Origin: Stereum hirsutum FP-91666 SS1
Taxonomy: Eukaryota; Basidiomycota; Agaricomycetes; Russulales; Stereaceae
Length of the DNA stretch: 64,000 nucleotides
Direction: 5' to 3'
Assembly (NCBI RefSeq): GCF_000264905.1
Contig: NW_006763134.1
Span: forward strand, 1,569,626-1,633,625
Of this stretch, positions 1 to 12,193 are shown in pieces (position 1 is the stretch's first letter; each line of letters begins with the position of its first letter). The notes beneath the pieces are model-generated. The model made no database searches. It was not told the origin of the DNA and saw nothing but the letters and a program-made list of their open reading frames with translations. A program made the position numbers and the translations under genes.

Positions 1-741
1 CTCGAATCCCGGTAAGACGCAGAGAACGAAGGTTGGGCAGAATGTGCAGGATCGAGGTCAGGAGGGATTGGATTGCTGTCAATGTTGGTGGCGAAGGGGG
101 AGTCTGTTTCGATGTGATCTGTTCGAGTCCGGCGAGTTCACGCCTGGTGAGCGAGTCGCTCAGAGCAGTTGGCAGTGATGCTGCTGGTGCAGAGTCGTCG
201 AAGTTCGCGATATCGGAGGTTACGAATTTAGTGAGCGCCGTCGAAGGATCTGACACTTCTTGTCGCCTACAGTCCGAGTCTTCAGTACGCCTGTTCAAAA
301 TTTGTGACGAAGAAAAGCAACGAGCACTCACGTTATCTCCACGAACTCCATCCCTCGCACGCACATCGCTTTGTTCACCTTTCCCACTTTCAGCCAGCGT
401 ACACCTACACCTGCTGTCCCAATCTCAGATCCCACTGATGCCAATGCACCGTCACTCTCGCTTCCACTGGTGCCATCACCATCACTATACATCAAAACCT
501 CATACAGCCTTAACAACCTTCCGAATAGCCTATCCGCCTCTTCCGTTGTTCCCACGTGGCAATCGACTTTGATGTCCTGGTAGAGAACGGGGTCTGTAGC
601 GTCGAGGAGAGATTTAGAGGTTCGCCGGAGAGAGAGGAGGGTTGAGGTGGTGCAGAAGGGGAGGATCTTCTGGATGAGGTTTGGTGGTAGTGGATCGCGA
701 GTCTGTGATGGGGAAGACAAAGGAATAGCTGTGGATGTCAT
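1..741 (-). CDS. F-box domain protein (5' part; 3' end beyond window)
   Basis: The first exon (332-741) starts at the ATG that gives MTSTAIPLSS. It carries an F-box-like segment near residues 18-60 (LPPNLIQKILPFCTTSTLLS, then LRRTSKSLLDATDPVLYQDI), the pattern of agaricomycete F-box proteins that present substrates to SCF ubiquitin ligases. A donor GTGAGT and an acceptor CTGTAG bound an intron at 267-331. The second exon (1-266) stays open to the window edge and has leucine-rich text (HILPNLRSLRLTG) resembling the C-terminal part of such proteins. The long upstream extension of the open frame is not needed, because a TATA-like run lies at 829-836, about 90 bp before this ATG. The substrate is unknown. 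The gene is truncated by the window, not visibly broken. Confidence 0.75.
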
Positions 742-1160
742 GTTTGGGTCGCGGTTCAGTATCAAAGCTTTCTGTAGTTGTAGAAGGAAGGGTCGGGTTG
801 GGGAGGGGAGGAAGGAGAGAGACTCGGATATATATGTGGTCGAGTCGGATACGCAGCGGTGCTCTATCACCGTTGTGGCTACGCTGAGCGCTTATACTAG
901 TGACGTCTTTTCAGCGTCCAGAAGAGAGCGTTACTTCTTCTGAGGGCCTCGCTGAGCGCTTTGGTGTAAGCATCATGATTGAAAAGCAGTGAAGAGTCTA
1001 GTATGTATAAGAGTCAATAGCGTCATGGAACCTCGAGTGCTAGATAAGACTGCGAGCTGTGTCGTCAGAGTATCTATCCCTGCGCTCTGATCTTCGGAGT
1101 GAGTAGAGTTAGAGGTTGAATTGAACTACGGAAGAAGTAATAACTTACCTTCCTCCCCGA
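742..1160. other. Intergenic region between F-box gene promoter and MFS 3' end
   Basis: This holds the upstream region of the F-box gene, with TATATAT at 829-836 on the minus strand, and the 3' flank of the MFS gene. I see no further gene. Short open frames here have no recognisable protein features. Confidence 0.5.
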
Positions 1161-3397
1161 TTAATCCGCTCGTTGATGACCCGTCGGTACCAACGCCCAC
1201 AATACAAACAATAACCCCATCATACCCACCAACCTGCACCACAACATTACAGTAAGTCTGGTCAAAACAAAATACAAGCAGAAGAGTGAAAATACTCACA
1301 AAGGCTGCAGAGTCCAGATCCCGGCTTTCCCCGCAATCGCACCCGTCATAAACGGCAGCAACGCGCTCCCCGTTTGTCCAAAGCCCGCGATCCAACCGAT
1401 ACAGCCCGTAAGGAGCCAACGGGGAAGAATGCGTGAGGCTTCGTTCATCACGATGGGGTAAACTGGGCCGAGGAGGACTCCGACGAGGGAGACGGAGACG
1501 GCGCCTCCGATTAGGGAGGGGACGAGCCAGATCACTAGTTCGAGGCTGGGGATGGATGGACGGTGAGTGGCTCAAGTCTGTGGCTTGCGATGGCGGAGGA
1601 AAGGTGCGGGGCGGAGTAATAACTTACGCTATGGCGAGGGCGATGTAGATGAACAAGACGAGGCGTTCGCCGACCTGTTAGATAGAGTGTGGAGCGCATA
1701 AGTCAATGAACTGTTATGACCGATAAGATGTTTCAGTTCTTTTACTTTGTGGTTCACCCATAGCAGAGCCACTCGTCCGACGGTTAGCCCTGACAGTCGA
1801 AAGAATGATCCACGAGCAGAGAAATACATTAGGCGAGTAGAACATGGGAGAAGGATATATTACCTCCGAAGAATCCAGAAGAGATATAACCGGAAGAGTG
1901 GCCTCCACCGCGTACTTGTTGAATGAATGTGACAATCCATCCTGTGTGCACACCAGCCAGTCAGTATGTTAGTTTTGAAACAGAAGATACGGCCGCAGTA
2001 GTGAGAAGAGTAAAAGTTCAACGAACCTCCGATGGTGACCTCGACACCGACATACACCAAGACGAAGAAGGCTAGCAAATGCAATGTCTTGAGCCCAAGA
2101 ATTTGACGGTACTTGCTGTCTTCGCTAGTCCCTGTCTCAGCACGAGGGTGGCCGATTTGGGCCATGCATTCTACATATGGAACACCGCAAAGAAACACAA
2201 AGAACACACAGTGCGGAGAGGGGTGAGTTTGGGTGTATAGATGGCTAGAAGGTAGAAGAGATGGACGAACCATCTTGGGTCTTGAATCTGAATACAGTGA
2301 TGAGAAGGGCAGTGTTGGAGAGCGCGATACCGAGCGATACAAGGAAGTGGAACGACCATCTTGGCATTCCCGAAAATTGGGTAGCTACAAGCGGAGACGC
2401 GAATGCGCCGACACCTGCATGGGTGAAACATATCATCGGACCTTAGTAAGGATGATGGTAGAGAGGTTAGTAGTCTGACCATAGACAGCGTGAAGAATGC
2501 CCATCTTGGCATTTGAGTTGTGCTTGTAAGATGCCACGTAGCCATTAGCTTGAGCGTCCTAAGGCCAAGAGATGAGTACAGCGTCTAGGGTAGATAGGTG
2601 ACAAAGAGACATACCTGTAGCGCCATACCAAACCCAGTGAAGGCAAAGGCAATGACGAAGAGCGGGAATGGAGGAGCGGCCGACATGATGCAGTAACCGG
2701 CGAGTTGAACGACAGAGCCGATGACGAGGGTCTATTGGAGGATATTTTAATATACAGATAGTACGGCAATACTGTGTAATAACTGACGATCCCAAAACCG
2801 AACTTCTCGGTGAGTTGAATGTTGGATAATGAGCCGGACACGAAGCCCTAACGGTAGCAGATGATGAATCAGCCCGTGTCTATACCTGTAGAAGAGAAAG
2901 TGCGGTTACTATGCAGTTTGCTATGAATATGAGCGACACGACGGTGAATCCGACCTGATCGTTGCGTCAGCTATCTGGCCTTGTGGACTGCGGAAAGAAA
3001 AGTCCGTTACATGGTACACCTCCTGTATCCTAGGAAGTAGCGGACCCGTGGTGCCATCATTCCAGCCGAGAAGAAACATAGCATAGCAAAGAGCAAAAAA
3101 CTGGATCCTTTCTCTGAGCTTCGTAGATGGTAAGCTGGGATCGACCATGGTCGCAGGGTCGACTTCTTGACCCGCGGTGGCATCAAGAGCAGAGGAGGCT
3201 ACTGAGGGGTCTGCGGTCCTTTCGGGGAGCTCCAGTTCCTCAGGCCCTTTATCACTCTTGCGAGCAAGACCATTGGATGAGTAGTTAGGTTGGTTCAGGT
3301 ATAAGCCGCCTGAGTGAAGGTCTACAGCAGAGGCAGACTTCAGATCTACTGGTGGAGAGGGGTGTGACTCCAATTCTGTGGCAGTAGACGACTTCAT
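1161..3397 (-). CDS. Major facilitator superfamily transporter, BSC6-like
   Basis: Many-exon gene for a plasma- or vacuolar-membrane carrier of unknown substrate. Exon 1 (3011-3397) encodes a hydrophilic N-terminus of roughly 100 residues, then the first helix with the motif LCYAMFLLGWNDGTTGPLLP, characteristic of the fungal BSC6/FucP-like MFS clade. Later exons supply VGFTVVSLIFIANC, GFVSGSLSNIQLTEKFGFG, the TLVIGSVVQLAGYCIM helix, GFGMALQDAQANGYVAS, MGILHAVYGAG, VGVEVTIGGW and a GPVYPIVMNEASRILP segment. The last exon (1161-1233), after the acceptor at 1234-1236, gives LLVGMMGLLFVLWALVP and stops at TAA 1161-1163. The splice joins examined keep frame, so the gene looks intact. It shares a 382-bp divergent upstream region with SEC24. 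The start at 3397 (MKSSTATEL) is preferred over an in-frame upstream extension. Family assignment is firm, substrate unknown. Confidence 0.85.
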
Positions 3398-3779
3398 GGT
3401 GCGCGGGCGAGTTTTAGTGAAACAAAGAACGTTGAGATAGTCGTGTTCATGAGCAAGGTCAACCCTGTACTTATAGTGAGCACAAAGCAGACTAGGCTGG
3501 GCACTTCGAGTAAACGTAAGGAAGCGAGTCAAGTAATGAGAAGTCAGAAACCGTCGAGCGCCATTGCTGAGTACTGTATCGGGAGAAATGTCGGTGAAAC
3601 CAAACGAACTTACGTGGCGTTTGCGTGGCGCTTGGAACTGCCATATGCGGTATACGCGTTAACCCCTAAATTAGGGTGACGTGGCATGTTCCGCGCCGAC
3701 GTTGTTTCACGACGCGCGACGTGTCCGTCAAGAACGTCACCAACATCTTCACCGTCTCCCGTCATCGTGTCCACTCGCA
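3398..3779. promoter_or_regulatory. Divergent intergenic region MFS / SEC24
   Basis: This 382-bp stretch separates the two divergent start codons, so both promoters must lie here or in 5' UTRs. I see no clear TATA box or other regulatory motif. Confidence 0.5.
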
Positions 3780-6700
3780 ATGGCAAGCCCTGCTCAACAA
3801 TTACCGCCAGGTTGGGCCGCTGACTGGTATGTTTGGGATATTTTAATGTTGGAACTTATCTTACGCTTTCTGCGAATGAAGGGACGCCGATAACCAACGC
3901 TACGTATTCATTGGTATGTACGATGAATGCTTCTTGCAAATACTCTTCTTAGAATTCAATATTTTTTAGAAACCGCTACCGGTCGTGCACAATGGGAGCC
4001 CCCAGCTGGCGGAGTTGAAGGTTCACCAGCGCCGACAAGCTCACCTCCACCACAGCACGGCGGCCATACCAAACGACGTCAATACGCCGCTGGCCAAACA
4101 CAAGCGTATTATAGTTCGACCGATGGACTTGCTCCCCCTCCTTCGTTTGCTGGTGGCCCAGGTAGTCAATTGCAAGCTCCAGCAGCTGGCGGACAACTCT
4201 TTACGCCAGGTCTCGCTGCAGAGAATCAATTTGCTTCCCAGCAACAACAGCCCGGAGGTGCATCTCCTTACTATGGCCAACAACCCGAGCCAGACTACAT
4301 CAACTCGCAGCAGGCATACGGTCAGCAGCCGTCTATGGGATACGGGCAGCCGCAACCGAATATGGGCGCGTTGACGGATCAATTTGGACAGATGGGTGTA
4401 GGCGGACAGAAACCATTCCAGGTCTACACAACAAACCTCCTCACCGCGCCCCCTGACCCCATCGAACTCTCCCGTCCGCCACCCGAAATTCGCCTTCCAC
4501 CGAACGCTTCTATCTCTCCATCTCCGCACGCGAACGCTTCCCATTTGTACCAGCGGTCGACGCTCAACGCCATCCCCACTACCAGCTCGCTCCTCGGCAA
4601 GTCTAAAATCCCTCTCGGTCTCGTCTTGAACCCGTATCGCTCTGTGAAGGAGGGCGAGGAACCAGTTCCCGTGGTCACGGATACGGTCATTGCGCGTTGT
4701 AGACGGTGTAGAACATATATTAACCCTTATGTTCAGTTTATTGATGGTGGCAATCGGTAAGCGGCCTGTTGTTCTCCCCGCTTGTATCGGAGCTCATATT
4801 GCTTTAGCTGGCGATGCTGTATGTGCTCCATGTCAAATGAAGTTCCTCAGCTGTTCGACTGGGACCAAGTACGAAATCAGCCTGGAGACCGCTGGGCTCG
4901 TGCTGAGCTCAACCACTCCGTTGTTGACTTCATAGCACCGGCGGAGTACATGCTCCGACCTCCCCCACCTCCCGTTTATGTGTTCTTGATTGACGTCAGC
5001 CATAGCGCTGTCCAATCCGGTGAATATTCTTTCCATGCACTGGACCAATTCAATTCCGGGAATTGACCTCGTATTTTTGTGTATGTTAGGCATGGTCGCC
5101 ACGGCTACCCGGGCATTGCTTGAAAACCTCGATCGCATCCCTAACGAGGACCAGCGCTCAAAGGTTGCCATCATCGGATTCGACACATCTCTTTACTTCT
5201 TCTCTATACCTGTGTGTCACCCCGTCATACTTCCATCTTGGCTTCGTATTGATTCTGGTTATAGCCTGGAACGACTGAGTCAAGTATGCTCGTCGTCTCA
5301 GATGTCGACGACGTCTTCTTGCCGAAACCAACAGACTTGTTGGTCAATATCACGGAGGCCCGTGCATCGTTGGAGGCGCTGCTCGGAAGATTGAACGACA
5401 TGTTCCAGGAGAACCATGTGATTGGTAGTGCTTTGGGCCCTGCTCTGCAGGCTGGCTTCAAACTGCTCGTGAGTCTCCATCATTTTGCATTTACAAATTT
5501 CATGTTAAGGTCCGTCACAGTCTTCCGTTGGAGGAAAACTGGTGGTTTTGTCGTCGAGTTTGCCGAGTATTGGCCCTGGTGCGCTGAAGAACAGGGAGGA
5601 CCCAAAGATCCTCGGAACGTCCAAGGTGTGCTAGAAACCATTCCGCTTGTTTGCTACTCAGGCTCAACCCTTTTGATACGATAGGAATCTGGTCTTCTGC
5701 AAGCCGCCTCTCCCTTCTACAAGACCTTCGCCATCGAATGCTCTCGCGCTCAAGTCTCTGTCGACATGTTCCTCTTTAGCGCCGCCTATCAAGACGTCGC
5801 TACTCTCGCCTGCCTGCCTCACTATACCTCCGGCCAGACATACTTCTACCCCGCCTTTAATGCCGCTCGTTCCGAAGACGCCGTTAAATTCGCCCATGAA
5901 TTTGGTGAGGTCCTCGCCATGCCCATCATGCTCGAGGCCGTCATGCGTGTGCGCGCCTCGAGAGGGCTCAGAATGGCATCGTTCCACGGGAACTTCTTCG
6001 TCCGGTCGACGGATCTGTTGGCCATGCCCGCCGTGCCACAGGACACAGGATACGCGATCGAAGTCCAGATCGAGGAGACGTTGACGCAGCCTTTCGTCGT
6101 CTTCCAGACCGCGATTTTGCACACTACCTCATTCGGCGAGCGTAGGATTCGTACCGTCACACTCGCGCTGCCGACGACGGCGAACTTGTCGGAGGTGTTT
6201 GCATCGGCGGATCAGCAGGCGATTGCGACGCTGTTGGCGAATAAGGCGGTGGAGAGGTCGATCACGCATAAGTTGGAGGATGCGAGGGACGCGACGATGA
6301 ATAAACTGGTGGAGATTTTGCAGAGCTATAAGACGAGTATGACGAGTGCAGGGAGTGGGGCGAGTGCGCAGTTGGCGCTCAGTGAGAATATGAGGATGTT
6401 GCCGGTGTTGGTGTTGGGCTTGTTGAAGAACGTAAGTCTTTCTATCTTACACTGGTCCTTTTCGTTCAGTTTATGGGATGTGGCGCTGATCACTTTGTTT
6501 ATGACTGTAGGTTGGTGTGAGGCAGAGCGCGCAGATTCCGCCAGATTTGAGGGCTTATGCACAAGCTTTGCTCACTTCGTTGCCGGCGGAGCTGTTGATT
6601 CCCTACATCCACCCGACCTTCTATTCGTTACACAACATGCCTCCTGAGGTTCGTTACTTGATAAGGAATGCATACATCTCTCACCCTGACCTAATCTTTC

Positions 6701-7324
6701 TCTTTAGGCTGGAACCGTCGGCGAGCATGGCGTCATCATGCCTCCACCACTGCCACTCACTTCCGAGAGGCTGGAGAGGCATGGCCTCTTCTTGATTGAA
6801 GACGGCCAAACCATCTTCCTTTGGGTTGGAAGAGACTCTGTTCCTCAACTTATCATCGATGTTTTCAACCTCCCTAGCTACGAGGTTCTTCGCGGCGGAA
6901 AGGTATGTTGACCTTGACTTTCCTACTTCAAGCTACCCACTAATCATCACAATTCGTGGTATTTCTCTGTGGTGTTGCAACAGACGACTCTCCCATTGCT
7001 GGACAATCCCTTCTCGCAACGCCTCAATGCTATCGTCCAAAAGATCCGTGAGATGCGCAAGGGCGTGTATTACCCACATCTCTACATCGTCAAGGAGGAT
7101 GGCGAGCCGCCGTTGAGGCTCTGGGCGCTTAGCGCGCTCATTCAGGATAGGGCGGACGTGCTACCAAGTTACCAACAATTCATTGGGCAGCTGAAGGATA
7201 AGGTGCGTGCCCTTCACCCTTCCTCCTTTAGTGTCCTTCCCTGTCTCTTTGCTCGTGTCTATGGCTGCGGGTTGCTGACGTATTTTTGGGTATGGCGTAG
7301 GTGAACGGATCGGGAAGTTACTAG
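3780..7324 (+). CDS. SEC24: COPII coat subunit Sec24 with N-terminal WW domain
   Basis: Sec24 pairs with Sec23 in the inner COPII coat and selects cargo leaving the endoplasmic reticulum. Exon 1 (3780-3826), exon 2 (3882-3913) and exon 3 (3970-4756) join in frame and begin with a WW-like module ([18 protein letters not shown], then TGRAQWEPP). A Gln/Pro/Gly-rich linker follows. A Sec23/24 zinc finger comes next (CRRC...WRCCMC, four cysteines), then the trunk domain ([17 protein letters not shown]), the beta-sandwich and helical parts, and a C-terminal gelsolin-like repeat ([18 protein letters not shown]). The last exon, after the acceptor at 7299-7300, encodes VNGSGSY and stops at 7322-7324. 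Order and content match full-length Sec24. The WW module is not part of yeast Sec24. No break was seen. Confidence 0.93.
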
Positions 7325-8034
7325 ATAAGCTCAACACGGAAGGGGGGAAAGCGAAGGGAGGATTCAAAAATAAGCTGCTGGCTTGTCGCTTGTGTGTGTT
7401 TCCTCGTCTGTGGCTAGTTCTCTCTGTCATTATTTCTTTGTTCATTCGTTCGGCCGTTTTTTTTTTCTTGCGTGTGGATGCGGACATATATATTTCGTAT
7501 CGTACTGTTCAAAGTACTCAAAATTTGAGTTTTCTCCTCACTGTGGTGCCTGATCGCCCTGTCTGTACCGAGGAAATGCTGATCTGGCACAGTTGATGGA
7601 GTATGTTCATTCATATCGGGGCTTCCCGGAGGGTGGCGTAGTCTACTTGAATATGGGCGGTTCCCTGCACTGACGCTTGTCATACCTTGAAGCTTGAAGG
7701 TTGCTATAATCGCAGTCGCACCATAGGGCCTTGACCAGTCGCCGGTGGCCGACAACCTATTAGTACACGATTAGCCTGTTCGACTTCTGTTCTCCTTATC
7801 AGCTACTCTCAGGGTAGGTGGGATAATCGAATCGGAATGATGTCGGGTCTCCGTCGACCAACTTATATTTTTGCGCTCAAAGCGTGGAAGCTTGACATTC
7901 CACGCACGGCGGCTGGCTCTGCCGCCTGTGAAAGCCCCTGAGTGTCTTTGCCTTAGACTCGCTATTCTCACTCCTTGAAACTCGCAGTCTTCCTGCACTT
8001 ACACTCCGCACTGTTTCAATCCTCTCATTTGGAA
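7325..8034. other. Intergenic region after SEC24
   Basis: This holds the SEC24 3' flank, with a T-rich run near 7459-7470, and the upstream region of the amidohydrolase gene. No protein-coding or RNA gene is recognisable. Confidence 0.5.
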
Positions 8035-9758
8035 ATGTCGTTACCTTCGATAAATGGAAGACGTCTCAACGAAACACTGCAGTACTCATGCCAATGGGGA
8101 TGGTGCGTGTTTTTCATCCTTCCATCAGCCGCTCTTTCTCCAAGCTTGCAGCTCTGTTCATGTTGCCATGGGATGACTGTGCAGCACTCCAGATGGTGGA
8201 ATGAGTACGTGTTTTAGATATTTATTTCGTCTGGCTGAGCTTATGGTCCGTTGGCAGATCGTGTGGCACTTAATGATGACGACGCCAAGGTGAAGAAATG
8301 GTTCATCTCAGAGGTAGAGAAGTTGGGATGTAAAGTGACGGTGCGTAGACGCGGTCCGTCCTGCTTGAATCATACTTCTTGCTAACTTGTCGTGCACTGA
8401 TTCCAAAACAGATTGACCAGCTGGGGAACATCTTCGCGGTGCGCCCGGGACAAAACCCCGCTATTGCTCCAATTGCTATAGGCTCCCATCTCGACACGCA
8501 AGCGACCGGAGGACGCTACGATGGCATCCTCGGAGTGCTCACCGGACTTGAAATTATGAGAGCCTGTCACGACGCGGGTTACAAGTCCTTTGCTCCTTTG
8601 GCTCTGGTCGTTTGGACCAACGAAGAGGGATGCCGGTTTGCGCCCTACGCGATTGGATCTGGAGTTTGGGCCGGGGTATACGATGTTGATTTTGGGTGAG
8701 TGACTGTTCATGAGAACTCAGGCCGTGACGCCGACTACACGACTGTGGTCCGTATACTTAATGAAGGGTTTTTCTCCCAAAAGACATGCATGTGCGGATG
8801 TCGCGGGCGTGACGCTTGGATCCGAGCTCAATCGACACGGATTTCTAGATGGAGCTCGAACATGCTCGTTCGAAGCACAACCGCTCTCCGCTCATTTTGA
8901 GGTCCACATCGAGCAAGGGCCTATCCTCTGTTATTCGGACACACCATCTCCCATTGCCACAGTCACAGGCGCCGCCGGTCTTCGCTGGTACGACATTCAT
9001 CTCAAGGGCATTGGGGCCCACGCCGGTACAACACCTATGAACATGCGCAAGGGGAAAGACGCAGTGATATGCATGGCTCACATCATTCTTGAGACGGAGC
9101 GTATTGCAGTAGAGCTCGGGGGACAGGCCACGAATGGTCGGATTGGCAGTGACGGTGCCCCACAGGCGTACAATTGCATTCTCGGTGACGTGGAACTCGG
9201 CCTTGACTTGCGACACAAGGACGAAGGTCAGCTGGACGTGCTCGCACGCAAAGTTCGTAGCTCGTGCGAGAAAATTGCGCAGGAGTATGGAGTGGAGATC
9301 GTAAAATGGAAGGAGGTGTTGAGGAGCCCTGTGATCAAATTCACTGAGGAGGCGGTGGAAGCGGTGAGGAATGCTTGCGCTCGTTCTGAGCATCCGAGGT
9401 TCGAATTGATAAGCGGCGCAGGGCATGACTCGTGAGTACCTTTTTGCTTTTGTTTTCTTCGTTTGGTAGGGTAAATTACGGTTTTGTTCCTGACGGGCTA
9501 TACAAACAGATGCTACACGAACTTGAAATGCCCCACGGCGATGCTTTTTGTCCGATGCAAGGACGGGCTCAGTCACACACCACTGGAATATGCTTCTCCG
9601 GAGGATATGTGAGTACAGACCGTCTGTTTGTGCCGCGGAAAATGCTAACTGACCGAACAATAATGACCTACACTATCGCTAGCGAGGAAGGTGCTAAAGT
9701 GCTTCTTGATGCCGTACTTACCTACGACAAGACGAAGAATGCATCGTCGAGGACCTGA
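8035..9758 (+). CDS. M20-family amidohydrolase (allantoate / N-carbamoyl-L-amino acid hydrolase type)
   Basis: Predicted metal-dependent hydrolase of a ureido or carbamoyl group, as in allantoate amidohydrolase, N-carbamoyl-L-amino acid hydrolase and beta-ureidopropionase. Such enzymes act in purine or pyrimidine breakdown and release ammonia and CO2. The start at 8035 gives MSLPSINGRRLNETL, and short exons then give TPDGGMNRVALNDDDAKVKKWF. Metal-site motifs are visible: GSHLDTQATGGRYDGILG (His, Asp), WTNEEGCRF (Glu pair), the GIGAHAGTTPMNMR dimer/substrate loop and a late AGHDSCYTN (His). The final exon gives EEGAKVLLDAVLTY and stops at 9756-9758. It appears full length and intact. The gene is tail to tail with the thaumatin-like gene, 208 bp away. 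The family is clear, but the exact substrate cannot be told from sequence. Confidence 0.88.
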
Positions 9759-9966
9759 TCGTGATCTTGAGGCCGAACAATTGTTGTCATGTTCCTATAT
9801 GGTGTACGATAGCACGGTGAATTCCATTATAGACCGTCCATTGCTATGCCGGCATACTATAGGGAGTGCTCGGAGAAGCAGAGCAAGTAAATCGTGTTAT
9901 ACGAAGGGTATCTGGGCAATAAATCATGGAACAAAGCAAAGAGCGCACAGCCGACCAGCGGCCAGT

Positions 9967-12193
9967 TCAATTACCAGGGTATCTCGGCAAGTCAGTGCCT
10001 GCCTCCGACGACGCTTCGTCAGGCCCTCTTGCCCTCTCCTCTTGCCACCTCAACCGGTCCACAGCGCTCATCCCACCGGGACCAGGTCTATCCATCCTCT
10101 GTTGCAGGAAATTGAGGAGTTGGTTCTCGAAGACAGGGTCCCGGTCTTCGAACAGTTGCTCAATGTCTATGTTGCTGTGCCCCCGTTCCTCTAGTGGCGG
10201 TGGCCCAAGAGATTCGACCGCGGAGGACGGTGGCGGTGGGATTGCTGAAGGGTCCGAACGTGAATGCGATGAAGAAGCCGAGGCAAGCCCTTCTGAGAGT
10301 AAACCGCTAGAACCACGTTCCCTCATCGTCTCCTGCTCGCGGGCCAGCATATCTCGTTTGCTCATTGCGCCTACTGGGACTAATGTGCTCGAGTCTCGTG
10401 TGCCTGGGCCAGAGCTATGGTGCGGGGAAAGGTGACGATCTTCTCCCATAAACGGCTCAACGATGAGTTCTGGAGGTTTGTGGCGTGTGTTTTTGGCGGA
10501 TAGGTCTACTGCGGCATATTCTTTTCGTTTTCGCTGGCGTCGTAGCCAGAAAAGAAGCGCCCCTAGACCAACGGCGCCGACGACACAGCCGACGACTATG
10601 CCCCCGATGGTACCACCGGACAGAGTATTTGAGTCGTTCGTAGCTACCGGCGTAGAAGACCCTGAGGCAAAAGATGCGGATGATGTCGCAGAAGCGGACG
10701 ATGATGAGGTGGTGGAATTTGATTCGCCAGGTGCAGCAGCGAGGATCCAACCGATACTATACCATGTTGTTAGATCCATGATGCATGACGGTCCATGATA
10801 GGAGGAAACGCACGGGCAAAAGGTCAGAGTGTAATCCGCTGTTTGGCCTCCGGGACAGGTGAGATTACTCTGTAAGGCTCCGGAGTCCTCGTCGTAGGCT
10901 GGATATAACAAACGTACATGTGTATCAGAGTGAGGACGGTCATAACGTTACGAAGTAGACGTACGCGATACATATGTCGAGGGACAGTATTGGTCTGTCG
11001 TGTTCACATAGTTCATGAGCGCGCCTAGCGACATGAGCAACCAACTTACGGTACCAATTATAGTATTCCTCTGATGGCTGTGTCAGTTTATTAGACCGAA
11101 ACACGAAGACCATGGCATGGAACTTACCGTATGTGCAGTCAGTTGAAGCTGCGACATATGCGGATCAGCGGTCCAGCTTTGTTTCTGTTAAACGGAGATG
11201 CTCACCCGTGGTTTGGTTTAAACAAGGACCTAGACAAGACAAAACTTTGCCATTTTGTACTGGGCCACGCAATTCTGAAGGGCCTACACATACAATATGG
11301 GTCAGTACGCCGGTTTGCCACTCAAAGCCAATTGAATCCGAGCCTTAGCCTTACAGTTCACCGTAAAGTTTGCTGAGCAGTCAACACTAGGACACGCGGT
11401 ACTGGTCTTGATCTCTACAGGTACGTTGGCTCCATCGACACTGTTCCCAGGAGATAAGTTATTGAAGAAAAATTCCGACAGTGAAAGGCGCAGAACTAGA
11501 ATACAGAAGAACACGACCTACAGAGATATGTCGTAGAAATCCTCGCCTCCGCTACCGGCCAGGGAGAACTCCATCAAGGTAGCAGCGGTCCCACCGACAC
11601 CACTCGTGCAGTTCATATCACCACCTGCCAAAGTCAAGATCAAATTATTCAGTGTTAACTACCAGGATCGCGTCATGCTCAATGTGAGTTAGAAGACAAC
11701 GAACAGTCACCAACGGCACAGTTTGCACCGGAAGAATCGCAGCTTTGCCTTGCCCCTGCATGATCACCCGATCAAAAAAGAAGACAAAGAAGCGATCAGT
11801 ATGGGGTATGCTCGACATGAACACAATGAGTAAGAGAAAGATAGGAAGGTTAAAGGACCTTGACCTCGAGGATACTCACATATGCGGCCCGACCACTGGT
11901 CAGGCAGAGCGATGCTAAATGACGTATTGGAGTCTGCCTGCCACCCGATATTCGAGAAGGAAGAAGAGCTTGAAAGAGTAGTGTAGCTCGTGACTGCCGG
12001 CCATAGTGTGTCCGAACACGCGTTGTTAACCGTCTGTTCAACACAGGAATTCGAAGCAGTCGTGTGAGGACCGTGCGTCTCGGGACCGTGCCCAGACACC
12101 GAGGGGTGAACGCACCAATTTACGGTCTGCCCCAGCAGAGGATATCAAAATACAAAGGAGCGGAAGGGTAAAGATGACATGGAAACGTGACAT
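9967..12193 (-). CDS. Membrane-anchored thaumatin-like protein
   Basis: Multi-exon gene. The start at 12193 opens a signal peptide (MSRFHVIFTLPLLCILISSA); exon 1 ends at 12116. After an intron to 12034, short exons assemble a thaumatin/osmotin-like fold: TVNNACSDTLWPAV, WSGRIWARQSCDSS, CAVGDCGGDMNC, MEFSLAGSGGEDFYDISL, VDGANVPVEIKT, CPSELRG, and finally YDEDSG followed by ADYTLTFCP, which matches the usual domain end. The last exon (9967 to about 10900) adds a Ser/Thr-rich stalk, a transmembrane helix (GGIVVGCVVGAVGLGALLFW), a basic stop-transfer RRQRKRK, and a roughly 190-residue cytoplasmic tail rich in Pro and Ser. Thaumatin-like proteins can bind or hydrolyse beta-glucans; here the domain should face the cell wall. 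The micro-exon joins around 10900-11150 are the least certain. Confidence 0.75.
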
